NCBI GenBank assembly: GCA_011763485.2
Contig: JAANSK020265939.1
Location: 1-21,727 of the forward strand
DNA from: Isoetes engelmannii
Lineage: Eukaryota; Streptophyta; Lycopodiopsida; Isoetales; Isoetaceae
Reading direction: 5' to 3'
Length of the DNA: 21,727 nucleotides
Part shown: in pieces, positions 1-9,775 of the stretch
How positions within the stretch are numbered: the stretch's first letter is position 1
Layout: each line of letters opens with the position of its first letter
Notes under the pieces: model-generated
What the model was told of the DNA's origin: nothing
The model's input: the letters and a program-made list of their open reading frames with translations, nothing else
Database searches by the model: none
Translations under genes and position numbers: made by a program

Positions 1-1330
1 TTAATAAGACCTTATCAAGCCCTCAAAGTACCCAGTGATTAGGTACTTTTTTGGGTAGTTTCTGGGCCCCCAATAGAAAAAAATGGTACACCTTAGCATG
101 CTCTCACCCAATGTGTACAAGTAAAGAACACTGATAGTTGTGTGAATGCATTGTTTGATTCTCCTACTGGATTTTGAACATATAGTTCTTCACAAAGTCA
201 ATGATACAGACAACAGTATCTTTTGGGAAGGTTTGGAAGCACTCAATAAATTGATCTGCTTGCCATCTCGCCTTGTAATTGTGAGGAATGAATTTCTTTA
301 TGACTGCCTCGGCATGTTCCATAAACTCATGTCAGCCTTGGTTTTGACAATTGGTTTTCCACTCTTATCCTTCACAAATGTCTCTTTGACCTATGAAAGT
401 ACAATCAATTCAGCAACAATGAATATTCAAACAAAGACATCAACCCTAAATCAACATCTACGTCAAGAAACCAATCAATAAAAAAAAAAAAAAAAACATG
501 AAAGAATGAAGTTCTAGCCTTCTCGAAGTTCTTCCAATCACGTCTCATTCTCTTGCTCTTTTCTTTAGGGCATCTTGTGAATAATTTCAGACCACAATCA
601 TCACACTCCATTGTCAAACATTTGAAGTTGTACCAATCGGATGTCTCATTTTTAGTACATACCATAGATCTTCACTAACACTGTCGAAAGTGTGCGTAAT
701 AGCTCTATAAATTGGACCTGGACCACAAATGCTATAGTTTCATCTACAATTTGGATCGTGGATATTCGAATATCGCCTTAGCTTGTTGATGGTTTGCCTA
801 ACATATTCCATACGTATATACGCAACAACATGTTTTTCTCTCCTTTACTCTTCTCACAAATTTAGGTTTCAAGCTTTCAAACAACCTCAATCCTATCTTC
901 AATTCTGGATATTGCCAACCTGACCTGAAATTCAAGCACGCATAAGATAAAGAAAAACTTTATGTTGCTCGAGAAAACAACCAAACACATACCTATGACT
1001 CTTCCAAAAAGTGAATTGGATGTAGATTATATAGCTTTGGCATTTTATCATCGTTATTAGATCTCCTCATTCTCACAACCCGTGCTTTATTTGGAGACAC
1101 CTTAGTTTCAGAAATCCAAAAGCTATGTACCTTTTCACGATCTGAGTCGGATAACCTACCGGATCTGCTTCTCCTCTTGAACATGGACTAGGGTTCGCCA
1201 AATTCATTAAGTGCGCTTTTGTCCAAGGCAACATACACAGTCCTCCTCTTCAATTTCAAAGTCTTTGCAACTGCTGCTCGATTGCTGCATCCACTAACAA
1301 CCATCATCAAAATAAATGGCCTTGTTTGAT
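1..1330 (-). pseudogene. Decayed DNA-transposon transposase gene (HTH + Cys-rich + DF..NY blocks), open at left edge
   Basis: Read right to left, this stretch keeps the ordered blocks of a eukaryotic transposase-like family. At about 1195-1320 is a helix-turn-helix: SNRAAVAKTLKLKRRTVYVA. At 993-1184 is a basic linker (RLSDSDREKVHSFW, then SPNKARVVRMRR and HPIHFLEES). At about 800-915 is a block with LFESLKPKFVRRVKE followed by TCCCVY. At about 575-640 is WYNFKCLTMECDDCGLKLF, and at about 105-320 KARWQADQFIECF, then TVVCIIDFVKNY and HNYQCSLLVHI. Relatives I recall, mainly from seed-free plants and animals, have DFAENY at the last block; its Asp may be the first acid of a DDE-type centre (inference). 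The frame is broken: a stop lies between the HTH and the linker (near 1190), another follows DFVKNYMFKIQ (near 140), and blocks sit in different frames. Spliced introns could explain some shifts, not the stops. I recognise the blocks but cannot name the superfamily. Confidence 0.72.
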
Positions 1331-1385
1331 TAATATCTTGTGTCCTAATGTTTCTTGCTTTCAAGAGTTTTGTTCACATTGTCAA

Positions 1386-1930
1386 CTACAATACATTTAA
1401 CTGCTTGTTTCCAATGATGTCACACTCAGGTAATTGTTCAGGAGCCCAAGAAATTACCTCCGTTCTATCATCAGAATCACAAACAAAACATACCTTGTCA
1501 ATGTAGTCATCAGTTTTCTTGGCCAGCTTTTGCTTCTGCTTGGTGGTCATTTTTTCTTCCTTCCTGACTGAATGTAGTATCTTGATTACAGATTGCCTCT
1601 TCTTATTTTTGTACATTTTCCTTTTAGCAGATAAATTTTACCTACATGCAGTATTAGGAGATACACAATTGCCTCTCTTCTTGCAGTAAAACTATGATAA
1701 AACTCATCAGTAGGACCTGGAGATAATAGTACCTCATTTCTGCTTGAGTCGAATAGATTTTCAGTCTGCATGCCATTGGAAAGGCTCTGCTCCATGACCA
1801 CTTTTGCTCCACGTTGCATTCTGGCATGTACTTTTGGATGTCAATTCCCATAGAAGCAGCAAGTGCATCTGGATTTTGGCCTCCAAAATGAGATGCAAAT
1901 TCAGCAGCATAACCTGCAACAAGATCCATC
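1386..1930 (-). other. Exon-like open stretches upstream of the transposase remnant, unidentified
   Basis: Two minus-strand open stretches look protein-like. The one at 1386-1616 contains KKTDDYIDKVCFVCDSDD, with a CxxC pair that could be part of a zinc site, then EVISWAPEQLPECDI. The one at 1800-1920 reads EFASHFGGQNPDALAASMG followed by DIQKYMPECN. It is preceded by a good acceptor (TTGTTGCAG at about 1917-1925), and a CAG/GT junction near 1713 could close it in a neighbouring frame. They lie upstream of the transposase on the same strand, so they may be its N-terminal exons, or host exons carried by the element. I do not recognise the family. Confidence 0.35.
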
Positions 1931-2009
1931 TAACATGCATGCTGGCCAAGAATTTCTGAACCAAGAGAAAACTATGCAAACTTTCTAAAACAAAGATTAT
2001 CCAATTCAA

Positions 2010-2282
2010 TTTTCAAAATTGAGTTGGAGCCAGTAGAATCCGCCAAAAAGTGGGAGAACCAACCCAAGGATGTGGATTGATGACATGGCCAATGAACTTC
2101 CAAAATTTGGATGAAAATTGAGGAAGAAAATTTCTCACTCTTTTAGAAACCCTTCACCGTATTGTGCGTGACGGTTTGAAATTTTGGCCTTAAGAAAAAA
2201 AAAGTACGACAAGAGCATTGTGTGCTACTGACATCCAAAATGACCCCCACCTATATTCTTTGACCCTTTTCCTTATTTGATA
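2010..2282. other. No gene seen
   Basis: AT-rich sequence between the exon-like stretches and the first LTR-like repeat copy. I see no coding pattern, RNA gene or repeat boundary in it. Confidence 0.4.
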
Positions 2283-2800
2283 GTATTCTCACAGCAGTCT
2301 AGTTGCATTGGGGACATCCTTCATCCCCTTCGCTATGCATCACCTTGGGTTTATCTGCACGATCCTTATGCTCCTGCAAGATCCTGGCACGACTCATCCC
2401 TTCTTGAAGATCTCGAGGTTTGAGCCACGAGTTGTCCAAGAATGGTCATACAGTTGGATTGTCTCAGCAACTCTATGGGCGTGGCTTTTCTACATCGTGC
2501 TATGGAGATGTGTTCTGTGATCCCTCATAACACCCATTTTGACCATTCATGGAATCTCATAACTTTTTACGTTATTTAAGTCGTTCGATATATACGTGCT
2601 AGACATCTCAGTTTTTTTGGTCTATCTTAATTAGATTGTGCATACCGTTTCTAGGGATCTTCTCTGACGGAGGATCATTAGGACTTTTATTTGTCTTAAA
2701 ATCATAGTTTTGTACCAGTTGTGATGATTGGGATTTAAGGGGTCAAGAAGCAGGATATCTTTCGGCTATGCTCTCTTCTCTCTGCATTCCCGAGTAAAAC
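2283..2800 (+). mobile_element. Diverged copy of LTR-like repeat family (copy C), broken
   Basis: Shares its order of landmarks with the copy at 6852: GTCTAGTTGCATTGG at the start, then a segment around GTCTCAGCAAC, then CGGAGG followed by a T-rich run, then a purine-rich GGATTTAAGGGGTC. The similarity is patchy, much lower than that between the copies at 6852 and 9665, so this is an older insertion. The TATA-bearing left part of the family is not visible here. No open frame of a known retroelement protein is seen. I assign it to the LTR group only because of the TATA promoter in its relatives. Confidence 0.4.
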
Positions 2801-4120
2801 TCAATGATGGATCATTCTTTTGTTGCATGCACAATCCAAAATCCAAATGGTCCAGCTTTGTGGAGATGATCGAATAGCAGCAGCTTCTTTATCCCGATGA
2901 GAAGCTGTTGCCATTTTTTTCGTCCATGCCTAGCCCTATCAAGTTGTTATTCACATTCTTTTTATATATGGGGTAGTCCATCCCACTTACTACCAAAATG
3001 ATAAATCCAATGTGTACTATTGCTATGATGAACGAAAAACCTATCTATGTTTGTATGCGTATATCAAGAGTCCTGGAGGTGGTGGTGGTGGTGGTGGTGG
3101 TGTGGTGGAATTTTAATGTGCATGAAGTTGTAGCTTATGAAACACTTTTACAACACACCCAGATGGATCATGCCCACACATAATTTGGAAGGACTGAGAC
3201 TATGTAGGATCAAATGGCAACTATTAAGAAATGACCAAAATTTACAGAGCAGTTCTTAGCTTCAAGAAAGGGGGCATATCATTCATTATTCATGTGTCCT
3301 TTTTTCTATAATCATATTTTGTTAAGTAGTATAATTTAATGCATTGGCAGCTCAATGATATGCAGTCATCCTATTCACATTCATATAAAGTTGTGTGGAG
3401 GTAGAATATTTAGTAGTGATCGTTTTAGCTTCATAATGGTTGTTGCATATACAAGGATGTATGAGCTCTTTGAAGAGATAATGAATGTCAAAGATCCCCT
3501 CATACAAGGTGGCGCTTTCAGTGAAGATTGCCGAGCTAGAGGATTTCTATGCAGGAGGATGCTTCTGTATTTTTCACCAAGCTTTAGGGGAAGTGTCTTG
3601 GGGTCGGGCTTATGCTTAAGTCTAGCTAGCATTAGGCTGACTAATAGATGCCGATGCAACACTTTGCTCAGCACTTTGATGGACTATTTTTGAGAATCAT
3701 TTCTAATATCTGGTGATATCTGTCTTACAATTCTGTACTGAATTTGCGATTGGTTAGTCCTTCAAGTTTATCAGCTAGAGCTATCAAAATAAGTTTTAGT
3801 TTATGGAGGATGAAGATGTTGAAGTTACTCGTACATTGGTCATCTGTGAAGTTTGAAACGTTATATTTTGTACTTTTTATCTGATATAACTCAAAAATTT
3901 CTCTTCCTTAAAAAAAAAACATCTTGCTGTGAATGAGTTGCCAATTAAGTTATATTTATGTCTGGAATCCCTTGCTCTAAATCTGTTTCAAGGCTAATAA
4001 TATTTTACATTTAAGATATTTTGTTTATGATCTCTACGAGGTTACATAGTTAGGTCTGGGAAGACATGTAAGTACTTAATAACTCAACAATTATTATTAT
4101 TGATAATAAAACTTTTAAGG
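2801..4120. other. Intergenic stretch without a recognised gene
   Basis: Contains a (GGT)8 run at 3078-3101 and otherwise mixed AT-rich sequence. An open stretch at 3355-3693 (plus) includes MYELFEEIMNVKDPLIQGG, but neither strand resembles a family I know and there are no supporting splice sites. I do not call it a gene. Confidence 0.4.
3078..3101 (+). repeat. (GGT)8 microsatellite
   Basis: Eight uninterrupted GGT units, followed by GTGGTGG. Confidence 0.95.
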
Positions 4121-4123
4121 AGG

Positions 4124-4180
4124 ACATTCCTTGGATGGGGACGCCCTTCTTCACATCATGCCCTTATTCACATCTCTTAT
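4124..4180 (+). repeat. 57-bp dispersed repeat, left copy
   Basis: Begins ACATTCCTTGGATGGGGACG and matches 4987-5043 with two differences in 57 bases. It is a direct repeat 863 bp apart. The sequences around the two copies differ, so this is either a shared fragment of an element or a local copy event. Confidence 0.9.
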
Positions 4181-4411
4181 TGCCTTTGCTTTGAGATTGA
4201 GTTATTCTCTAGGATTCCGTGGATGCATGCTTTATGCTTAATTTTGGGTTTTCTGGTTCATTTGAGAATACTGTCCACTAATATTGCATCTATTCATTTT
4301 CTATGGCCCTTGTTTCCAGCATTAAGATAGGTAGGTTATAGGCTTTTTGCTCATTTGTTCTAGTGTTATGAGTTATTTCTAAATAGATAGATGCATGCTC
4401 CTTTTCTGTAA

Positions 4412-4507
4412 TTTCTCAGTTCTTTCTCATGATTGTCTTTGAGGGTCCATTATGGCTCTTTTCTCAGTTTTTCTCATGATTGACTTTGTGGGCCTGTTAG
4501 ACTTTTG
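4412..4507 (+). repeat. About 48-bp imperfect tandem pair
   Basis: TTTCTCAG..TTTCTCATGATTG occurs at 4412 and again at 4460, with similar following text (CTTTGAGGG against CTTTGTGGG). There are two units; the second is one base shorter near its start. Confidence 0.7.
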
Positions 4508-4916
4508 CATTATTCAACCTTAACTACATTGTCCCAATGTGCTCGATTCCTCTCTTCACGATCTCCCCTTTTTCCCGTCCATTTCATCTGCCTTGTTCAT
4601 CTCTTTCATCTTGCTTTTTGAGCCTTTCTCCTTGTTCCTTCTTATTTCTTTCATTTACCCTCCTGAATCGTCTTGGTTCTTCTATTTGTCTGCTCTCCTC
4701 CATTTGTTCACCTCACCTCGTGACGCGTCATAGTTCTTTGTCCTCTTGGTGTCCATTTATCATGCCCTTTAGTACACCTTGCCTAGCCACAGTCACAGTC
4801 ACCTGATCTACTCCAGTTTTTCTACGTTGCACAATCCTTCATGCGGTTGCTTTGTCCTTTTCCCTAGTTGTTTTCGTTTTTGCCAGTCCCTTTCTGAGGT
4901 AGATTCCTCTTCTATT

Positions 4917-4958
4917 GGCCGACTTGTTTGTCTCATAGGACACATCCTAGAAATGCCA
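4917..4958 (+). repeat. 42-bp dispersed repeat, left copy
   Basis: Begins GGCCGACTTGTTTGTCTCAT and matches 5941-5982 with four differences in 42 bases. It ends immediately before the hairpin at 4960-4985. Confidence 0.88.
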
Positions 4959-4959
4959 C

Positions 4960-4985
4960 GGTTCTATTGTGCTGGCAATAGAACC
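4960..4985. repeat. Perfect inverted repeat (10-bp stem, 6-base loop)
   Basis: GGTTCTATTG and CAATAGAACC are exact reverse complements around TGCTGG. The hairpin sits exactly between the 42-bp repeat (ends 4958) and the 57-bp repeat (starts 4987). Confidence 0.9.
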
Positions 4986-4986
4986 G

Positions 4987-5043
4987 ACATTCCTTGGATG
5001 GGGACGCCCTTCTTCACATCACGCCCTTCTTCACATCTCTTAT
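4987..5043 (+). repeat. 57-bp dispersed repeat, right copy
   Basis: Partner of 4124-4180. Here the repeat starts one base after the hairpin. Confidence 0.9.
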
Positions 5044-5204
5044 TTATTCGTCCCTTGTCTTATCTCCAATCATCGGCATTCTCTTGAGCTCTTTTTCCGT
5101 TTGCTCTTCTTTGGCTCCTCTAGTTTCCCACCCGCCTCACCCTCTTGTTCCTTCTATGTTGTGTCTTTGTGGCCTCCAATGTTTGATGTATAGTTTCTTC
5201 TTTT

Positions 5205-5392
5205 CGGTGTGGCACTTTAGCCTCCGAAACAGTATTTTTTGTTCATTTATCCTCGGCGTGGCGTTGTAGCCACCGAGATGGTATTTGTTATTCATTTCTC
5301 CTCGGTGTGGCATTGTAGCCTCCGAGATAGTATTTGTTATTCATTTCTCCTCGGCGTGGCGCTGTAGCCTCCGGGACAACACTAATCGGATG
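5205..5392 (+). repeat. 49-bp tandem array, about 3.8 units, with an outlying unit at 5455
   Basis: The core CGGyGTGGC recurs at 5205, 5254, 5303 and 5352, an exact 49-base period. A related unit begins at 5455, 103 bases after the fourth. Each unit can form a stem: (C/T)TCGG pairs with CCGA(G/A), and an inner GGC pairs with GCC. The surrounding sequence is pyrimidine-rich with no supported coding frame. Confidence 0.88.
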
Positions 5393-5940
5393 TTTTTCCT
5401 CGCGATGATTTTTTCCATGGACGGTTCCCGATTGGTCAGCTGTTGTTTCTTCCTCGGTGTGGCCTGGAGCCTCCGAGTGCTATTATATTCTTGAGTTTTA
5501 CATGTTGGCACGTGCCCATGCATGATCCTCCTAACATTGTAACGGGTCGTTCTCCTTTTCAGCCTTTTCATTGCAGGTTCTTTCAGCATCACAGTCGTTA
5601 GCGCCATTGTGTTGTGTGTCAGCTCACTTCTATGCTCATGGCATTCTTTGAGAGCGTCGAGGACTGTTTTCTCATTAGGATTTTCTTTGAAAACCCGAAA
5701 GAGCGGGGTTTTTCATCTCGATGAGAGGCGATAGTCAAGTTTCTCATATTTGCATATACCAAGTGGCAGCAGATAACTCTTTATCTGACGATTTTTAATT
5801 TCATGATGCTCTCGATAATTGTCTAGTTTTTGGCGCATGTTTAGTTTCAAGTTTTTCAAAAACTTTATCCCTGAATAGCAGAATCATTATGTACTCAAAT
5901 ATACTTACAAAAGCTCAATGAGAACACCACTTCACATATC

Positions 5941-5982
5941 GGCCGACTTGTTTGTCTCATAGGACCCATCTTAGGAATACCA
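5941..5982 (+). repeat. 42-bp dispersed repeat, right copy
   Basis: Partner of 4917-4958. The hairpin and 57-bp repeat that follow the left copy are absent here. Confidence 0.88.
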
Positions 5983-6851
5983 ATTAGAGTGAATACAGAA
6001 TTAACTTCAAAATTGAATCTACGCCAATCCATATAGAGGTGCTCCAAGGCATCCCATTGCTGAATGATAGAGCGGGTGTTTCTATATATATCATGTGCAT
6101 CAGGGTAAAAGCATGTTAGAGGTGTTCGATTCTAAAACCTGCCAAAGTGCCTACACTAGGGGAGGAACGCCATATTTGACGCATTTAGAGGGAGAACAAA
6201 AAAATGAGCTTTGAATCCTTGTTGAATCGTAGGTTTTATAAGTGCGATGAAGAGCTTGGAAGCAGCTCTTTCTAATGATCCATTATTTGTTTTTTCTACG
6301 CCTATAGATTGCTCAAAAAACTGGCTCATAGACAAGAGGTTCAGAGCACCCCTTTAGCGCACTTTGGTTCCATCAATGGTGCAGTTGTGTTCTAGACCCT
6401 TTCTTCCTTGCTTTTTCTATCACAAAATAGGCAAATAGACACTCCTAAGAAAGCTTATATCTTAAGCTACATGATGCATCTGTTCTTGCCCCAAACTGAT
6501 ACTCTTACAAGGATATACATCCATTTATGTATCTGCTCCATCAATGGAGCAGGGCTGCACCATCATTGATGCCCTATGCTTGAAAGAAAAGTCTGCAGAC
6601 TGAGTTAATTCTTTCTAATACTTGGAAATATTACTTAAAACTTGAGAAATGCCATTCTAATCGTTTTCATCAAAAACTTTTGGCAAATTTTGATTATGCC
6701 AATGATGGAACATGCGGTATTGTTAGCGCCTCTCCCCTAAGTACTCCAAAAAATAATACTTTTTCTGTGAAGTAGGTTCAAAAAAAGCTCCAAATAAATA
6801 GTCATTTCAAAAATTCAAAAATAAAATTTAGGACATGTTTAGATTGCGACA
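5983..6851. other. No gene seen
   Basis: Low-complexity to ordinary AT-rich sequence with stops in all frames. I see no conserved protein motif, RNA gene or repeat array. Confidence 0.4.
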
Positions 6852-7500
6852 TGTTGGATCGTCATTCTCGGGAGAGGACAAGCGATATATATAGAGGGCC
6901 AGAGCCAAGGCTTCTCATTCGACATTCTTCTCACATCAGTCTAGTTGCATTGGAGTCTCCTCTTTCCTCTTCCTCATCATGCACCTGGATATATCAGTAT
7001 GATCCTCCTATCCCTGTCAGATCAAGCTACAACACGTTCCCTCTTGAACCTCATGGAGTTGGGGCCCCTGGTCATGCAAGCATAGTCATATGGATGGATC
7101 GTCTCAGCAACAATCTGGTTATGGCTCCTCTCTCTTGAGCTTCGGAAGGTGCATGCTTCTATACCTTGCACACCACGATAATGAGCACCTGGGACTTCCC
7201 CCAGGTGGTAAGATGCTAAGTTCTTTCTTGATCTCCTCTGTTCTTATCTAGATCCTTACAAAGTTCACAATCGTTCTCCATTTCTTAGATTTCGCATATG
7301 TTATTATCATATCTTTCCAGTTGTTTTGTATAGCATTATTCTGGTCCGCTCTAACGGAGGTTTTCTAGTTTTTCTCTCTCGTCTTGTTAGTTATGAGTTT
7401 TTGCAGTATCTAGGTCAAGTTTAAACAAACAAATGTTACTTATGGTTTAGGGGGTCTGGTTAAGATCTTTATACCAACATGCAAGCTTAGGCAGCATCAG
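6852..7500 (+). mobile_element. LTR-like repeat copy A with TATA promoter, broken
   Basis: The copy starts at TGTTGGATCG. The same left edge appears at 9665 with unrelated flanks, so it is a real element end, and the TG start fits an LTR. A GATATATATAGAGG promoter-like TATA box lies at about 6891. The next 70 bases (through GTCTAGTTGCATTGG) are about nine-tenths identical to the copy at 9665, and the later part resembles the copy at 2283. The right end is not defined; a purine run (GGTTTAGGGGG) is near 7448. No gag or pol reading frame is visible. Alternatively it is another promoter-bearing repeat. Confidence 0.55.
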
Positions 7501-7899
7501 TTTCTAGTCCCATCCTAAGCATGCACTCTAATAAGCCCTCCTGCAGCACAGGGAAGTATCAGATTAGCGGGGCAGCCAACCAAGGCACAGCAGCAACCAT
7601 ACAGGTCGGTCACATGGTCACATGCATTCACATGCTTCAAATCTCGGCCCCAGGAGGACCTGCGCACCCGGATTCGGCAGCCACAGGACTGCCAGTCCAT
7701 CTGGATGGAGCCACTCAGATCCATAGGCTCTATCCATCATTTTTTCTTCTTTTATCATCTTGTCTTTTCTGATTGACAGTCCAAGAGAGCAGGAATAGCA
7801 GTGGGAGCACCTTGGGCCAACCTGATGAAGCAATCATGAGTTAATTGGTAGAGCTGGAGGTAAGATTGCCATACAGAGAGAACATCGGCTGTCTTGGGA

Positions 7900-7992
7900 C
7901 ATGCAACGGGAGCATGCAAGGGGAGCATGCAATGAGAGTATGCAATGGCTGAAAGCATGCACCGGGAGCATGCAACGACTGAAAGCATACCA
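7900..7992. repeat. GCATGCA-rich degenerate minisatellite
   Basis: Six to seven units start with GCATGCA or a one-base variant. They are spaced 13 to 17 bases apart and alternate between CGGGA/GGGGA/TGAGA fillers and a longer filler ending CTGAAA. GCATGC is itself palindromic. Confidence 0.85.
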
Positions 7993-8321
7993 CTCATGGA
8001 GCAACCAGGGCTCCTCGATTGGGTGGAGCCCCTACCTCGATTACCTGAGCCCATCCTCATGATCGACTGCTCCAGAGCTTGTTAGCCACTCATTCCTTAG
8101 AGAATCATTTTAGAATTTAGACCCATCGAATTCCTGGGCCCTTTTTTCTAGGCCTTCCCTCCTCTACTTATACCATTGCCACCACCTTTCGTCATTACTC
8201 CTAGTCTTTTTCCATTCCAGATACCCACCCCGGCCTCACTATAGGGAAGGAGATCGCCATGATGGGTTTCCAAACCCCCACGACCACTCATAGTAAACTT
8301 TGACACAAATGTACAGTATCG

Positions 8322-8382
8322 AGCATAAGACATCCAGAATATGATAAGGCATCCAGAATCTATATTCTGGATGCTTTATGCT
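8322..8382. repeat. Nested inverted repeat with alternative stems
   Basis: Left arm 8322-8340 (AGCATAAGACATCCAGAAT) pairs with 8364-8382, 17 of 19 positions. A competing perfect stem is 8349-8359 with 8364-8374 (GCATCCAGAAT, loop CTAT). CATCCAGAAT thus occurs twice directly and once inverted. Confidence 0.9.
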
Positions 8383-8926
8383 TTGGAGGTGGTTGTTGCT
8401 TTGGTTTTCAGTGGCATGCCATCTTGTTTTAGGTTTCTTCTCTTCTGCTGGTATATTTCTCTTGGTGGATTTTTAGTTTTCATGTCATCGCGTATCTCGT
8501 GCTTGTAGCTCACATCACCAGTTCTATTACCTTCATTGGCTCACAGTCCCTGCATTTAGGCATTCTTCTAGCTTTATTTAATTTTTTTTTTTTCCAGTTT
8601 TTGAAAGGCCTCATTGTTTCCTTAGATCTTTTCTCTTTTCCTAACCACCTAGGTTATTCGAAAGTCATCTAAGACATGTTTTTTAGAAAACAACTTATCC
8701 AAATCAACATTGTTGTGTGTTTTCTTTGAGTTACCTCAAGTTTTTTCCTAGAAATACACTATTCTGCGTTTGTTCAAGTGGTATGCTTTTTAGCTTTTTT
8801 TGCATTTTTGCTAGTATACCTTTTTATAATGTTTTTGCTATTTTAGAATCGGGGTTATTCTAGCTTAGACATCTTCTATGTTAGTCTAAGGTATGTGCAG
8901 GTTCGGGTTTTAGCTTATTCAACGCC

Positions 8927-9664
8927 ATGATCGAGGATGGAGAGGGCCTTATCTGCTTCACGTGCGGGACCAATGGCTTGATCTTCGGCGATCGCGACAT
9001 TTCTGTCGACCCTTGTTCTACAAACCTTCCATGCATTTCCCTGCAGTCTTTTGACCTCGACCTCGACCCACACTCTACCATGACCCCCCTCAATTGCTTT
9101 CCTAGCATCCATCTTCTGCCTCCTGCTTGGCATTGTTTTGGCCTTCCATATCACATTCCTTGCACAGGCCCCCATCCCACTGGCCTTGAACCCAACTTCG
9201 ACCTTGGACTTGGCGTATGCTGGATTTGGACTTTTTTGCGCCAACTACGCTTCGTATCCTTCGTATTAGCTTCGTATCCTTGTCGTATTAGCTCGCTTCC
9301 CACCTTGTCTTTCCCCAAAAACTTGACCTTACCTTGGGGCTTTTTCCTTGCTTATTGTTTTGCAGAATTATCTCGTCATTTGAGGCGGTGCAGTACGTGT
9401 GACACGAGGAAAAACAATAGCTATATTTATCTTGCCACCAGGGGCTCATCGTCCGACAGGAGGGCGCTCCAGCTACACCAACTAGGGGAGTTCCGGAGGA
9501 GCTTTTCTCGACACCATTGACGTTGGCGCTATGCTCGAGCTAAGGTACAACAACAACTCCACTTATCTCGCCACTTGGGGTTTTGAGGAGACAGTCTTCT
9601 TTTCGACGGTGTTTGTGTGCGTATATCGCGAGTCTGTGTCCCCAGAATATGATCGATCTGACAC
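8927..9664. other. GC-richer block left of LTR-like copy B, no gene assigned
   Basis: Long open stretches exist on both strands (plus 8927-9520 and minus 8915-9244), which in this GC-richer sequence is expected by chance. Neither shows a domain I know. A short tandem pair built on CTTCGTATCCTT lies at 9250-9291 (units of 20 and 22 bases). The position immediately left of a TG-starting repeat suggests neighbouring element sequence. Confidence 0.35.
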
Positions 9665-9775
9665 TGTTGGATCGTCATTCTCAGGAGAGGACGAGCGATA
9701 TATATAGAGGATCCGAGCCAAGGCTTCTCATTCGGCATTCTTCTCATTGTAGTCTAGTTGCATTGGAGTTTCCCA
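9665..9775 (+). mobile_element. LTR-like repeat copy B, fragment
   Basis: Starts at the same TGTTGGATCG edge as copy A and carries the same ATATATAGAGG promoter-like box. About nine-tenths identical to copy A over 108 bases; similarity stops near 9772. It is younger than copy C by divergence and is incomplete. Confidence 0.6.

Larger units (their letters stand above)
7501..8926. other. Intergenic debris with minisatellite and inverted repeats
   Basis: Holds the GCATGCA-rich array (7900-7992) and the inverted repeat at 8322-8382. Open stretches near 7521-7772 (plus) and 7755-8060 (minus) have no recognisable domain and overlap one another on both strands, which is typical of chance frames. 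Confidence 0.4.

Noticed and set aside
4537-5607. Several long plus-strand frames rich in Ser, Phe and Leu
   Set aside because: They overlap in different frames in pyrimidine-rich repeat DNA and share no domain; chance frames.
6104-6119. 16-base identity (GGTAAAAGCATGTTAG) with 17651-17666
   Set aside because: Too short to claim a shared element; flanks do not align.
8915-9520. Long open stretches on both strands
   Set aside because: Opposite-strand overlap in a GC-richer block, no known motif, no splice or promoter support.
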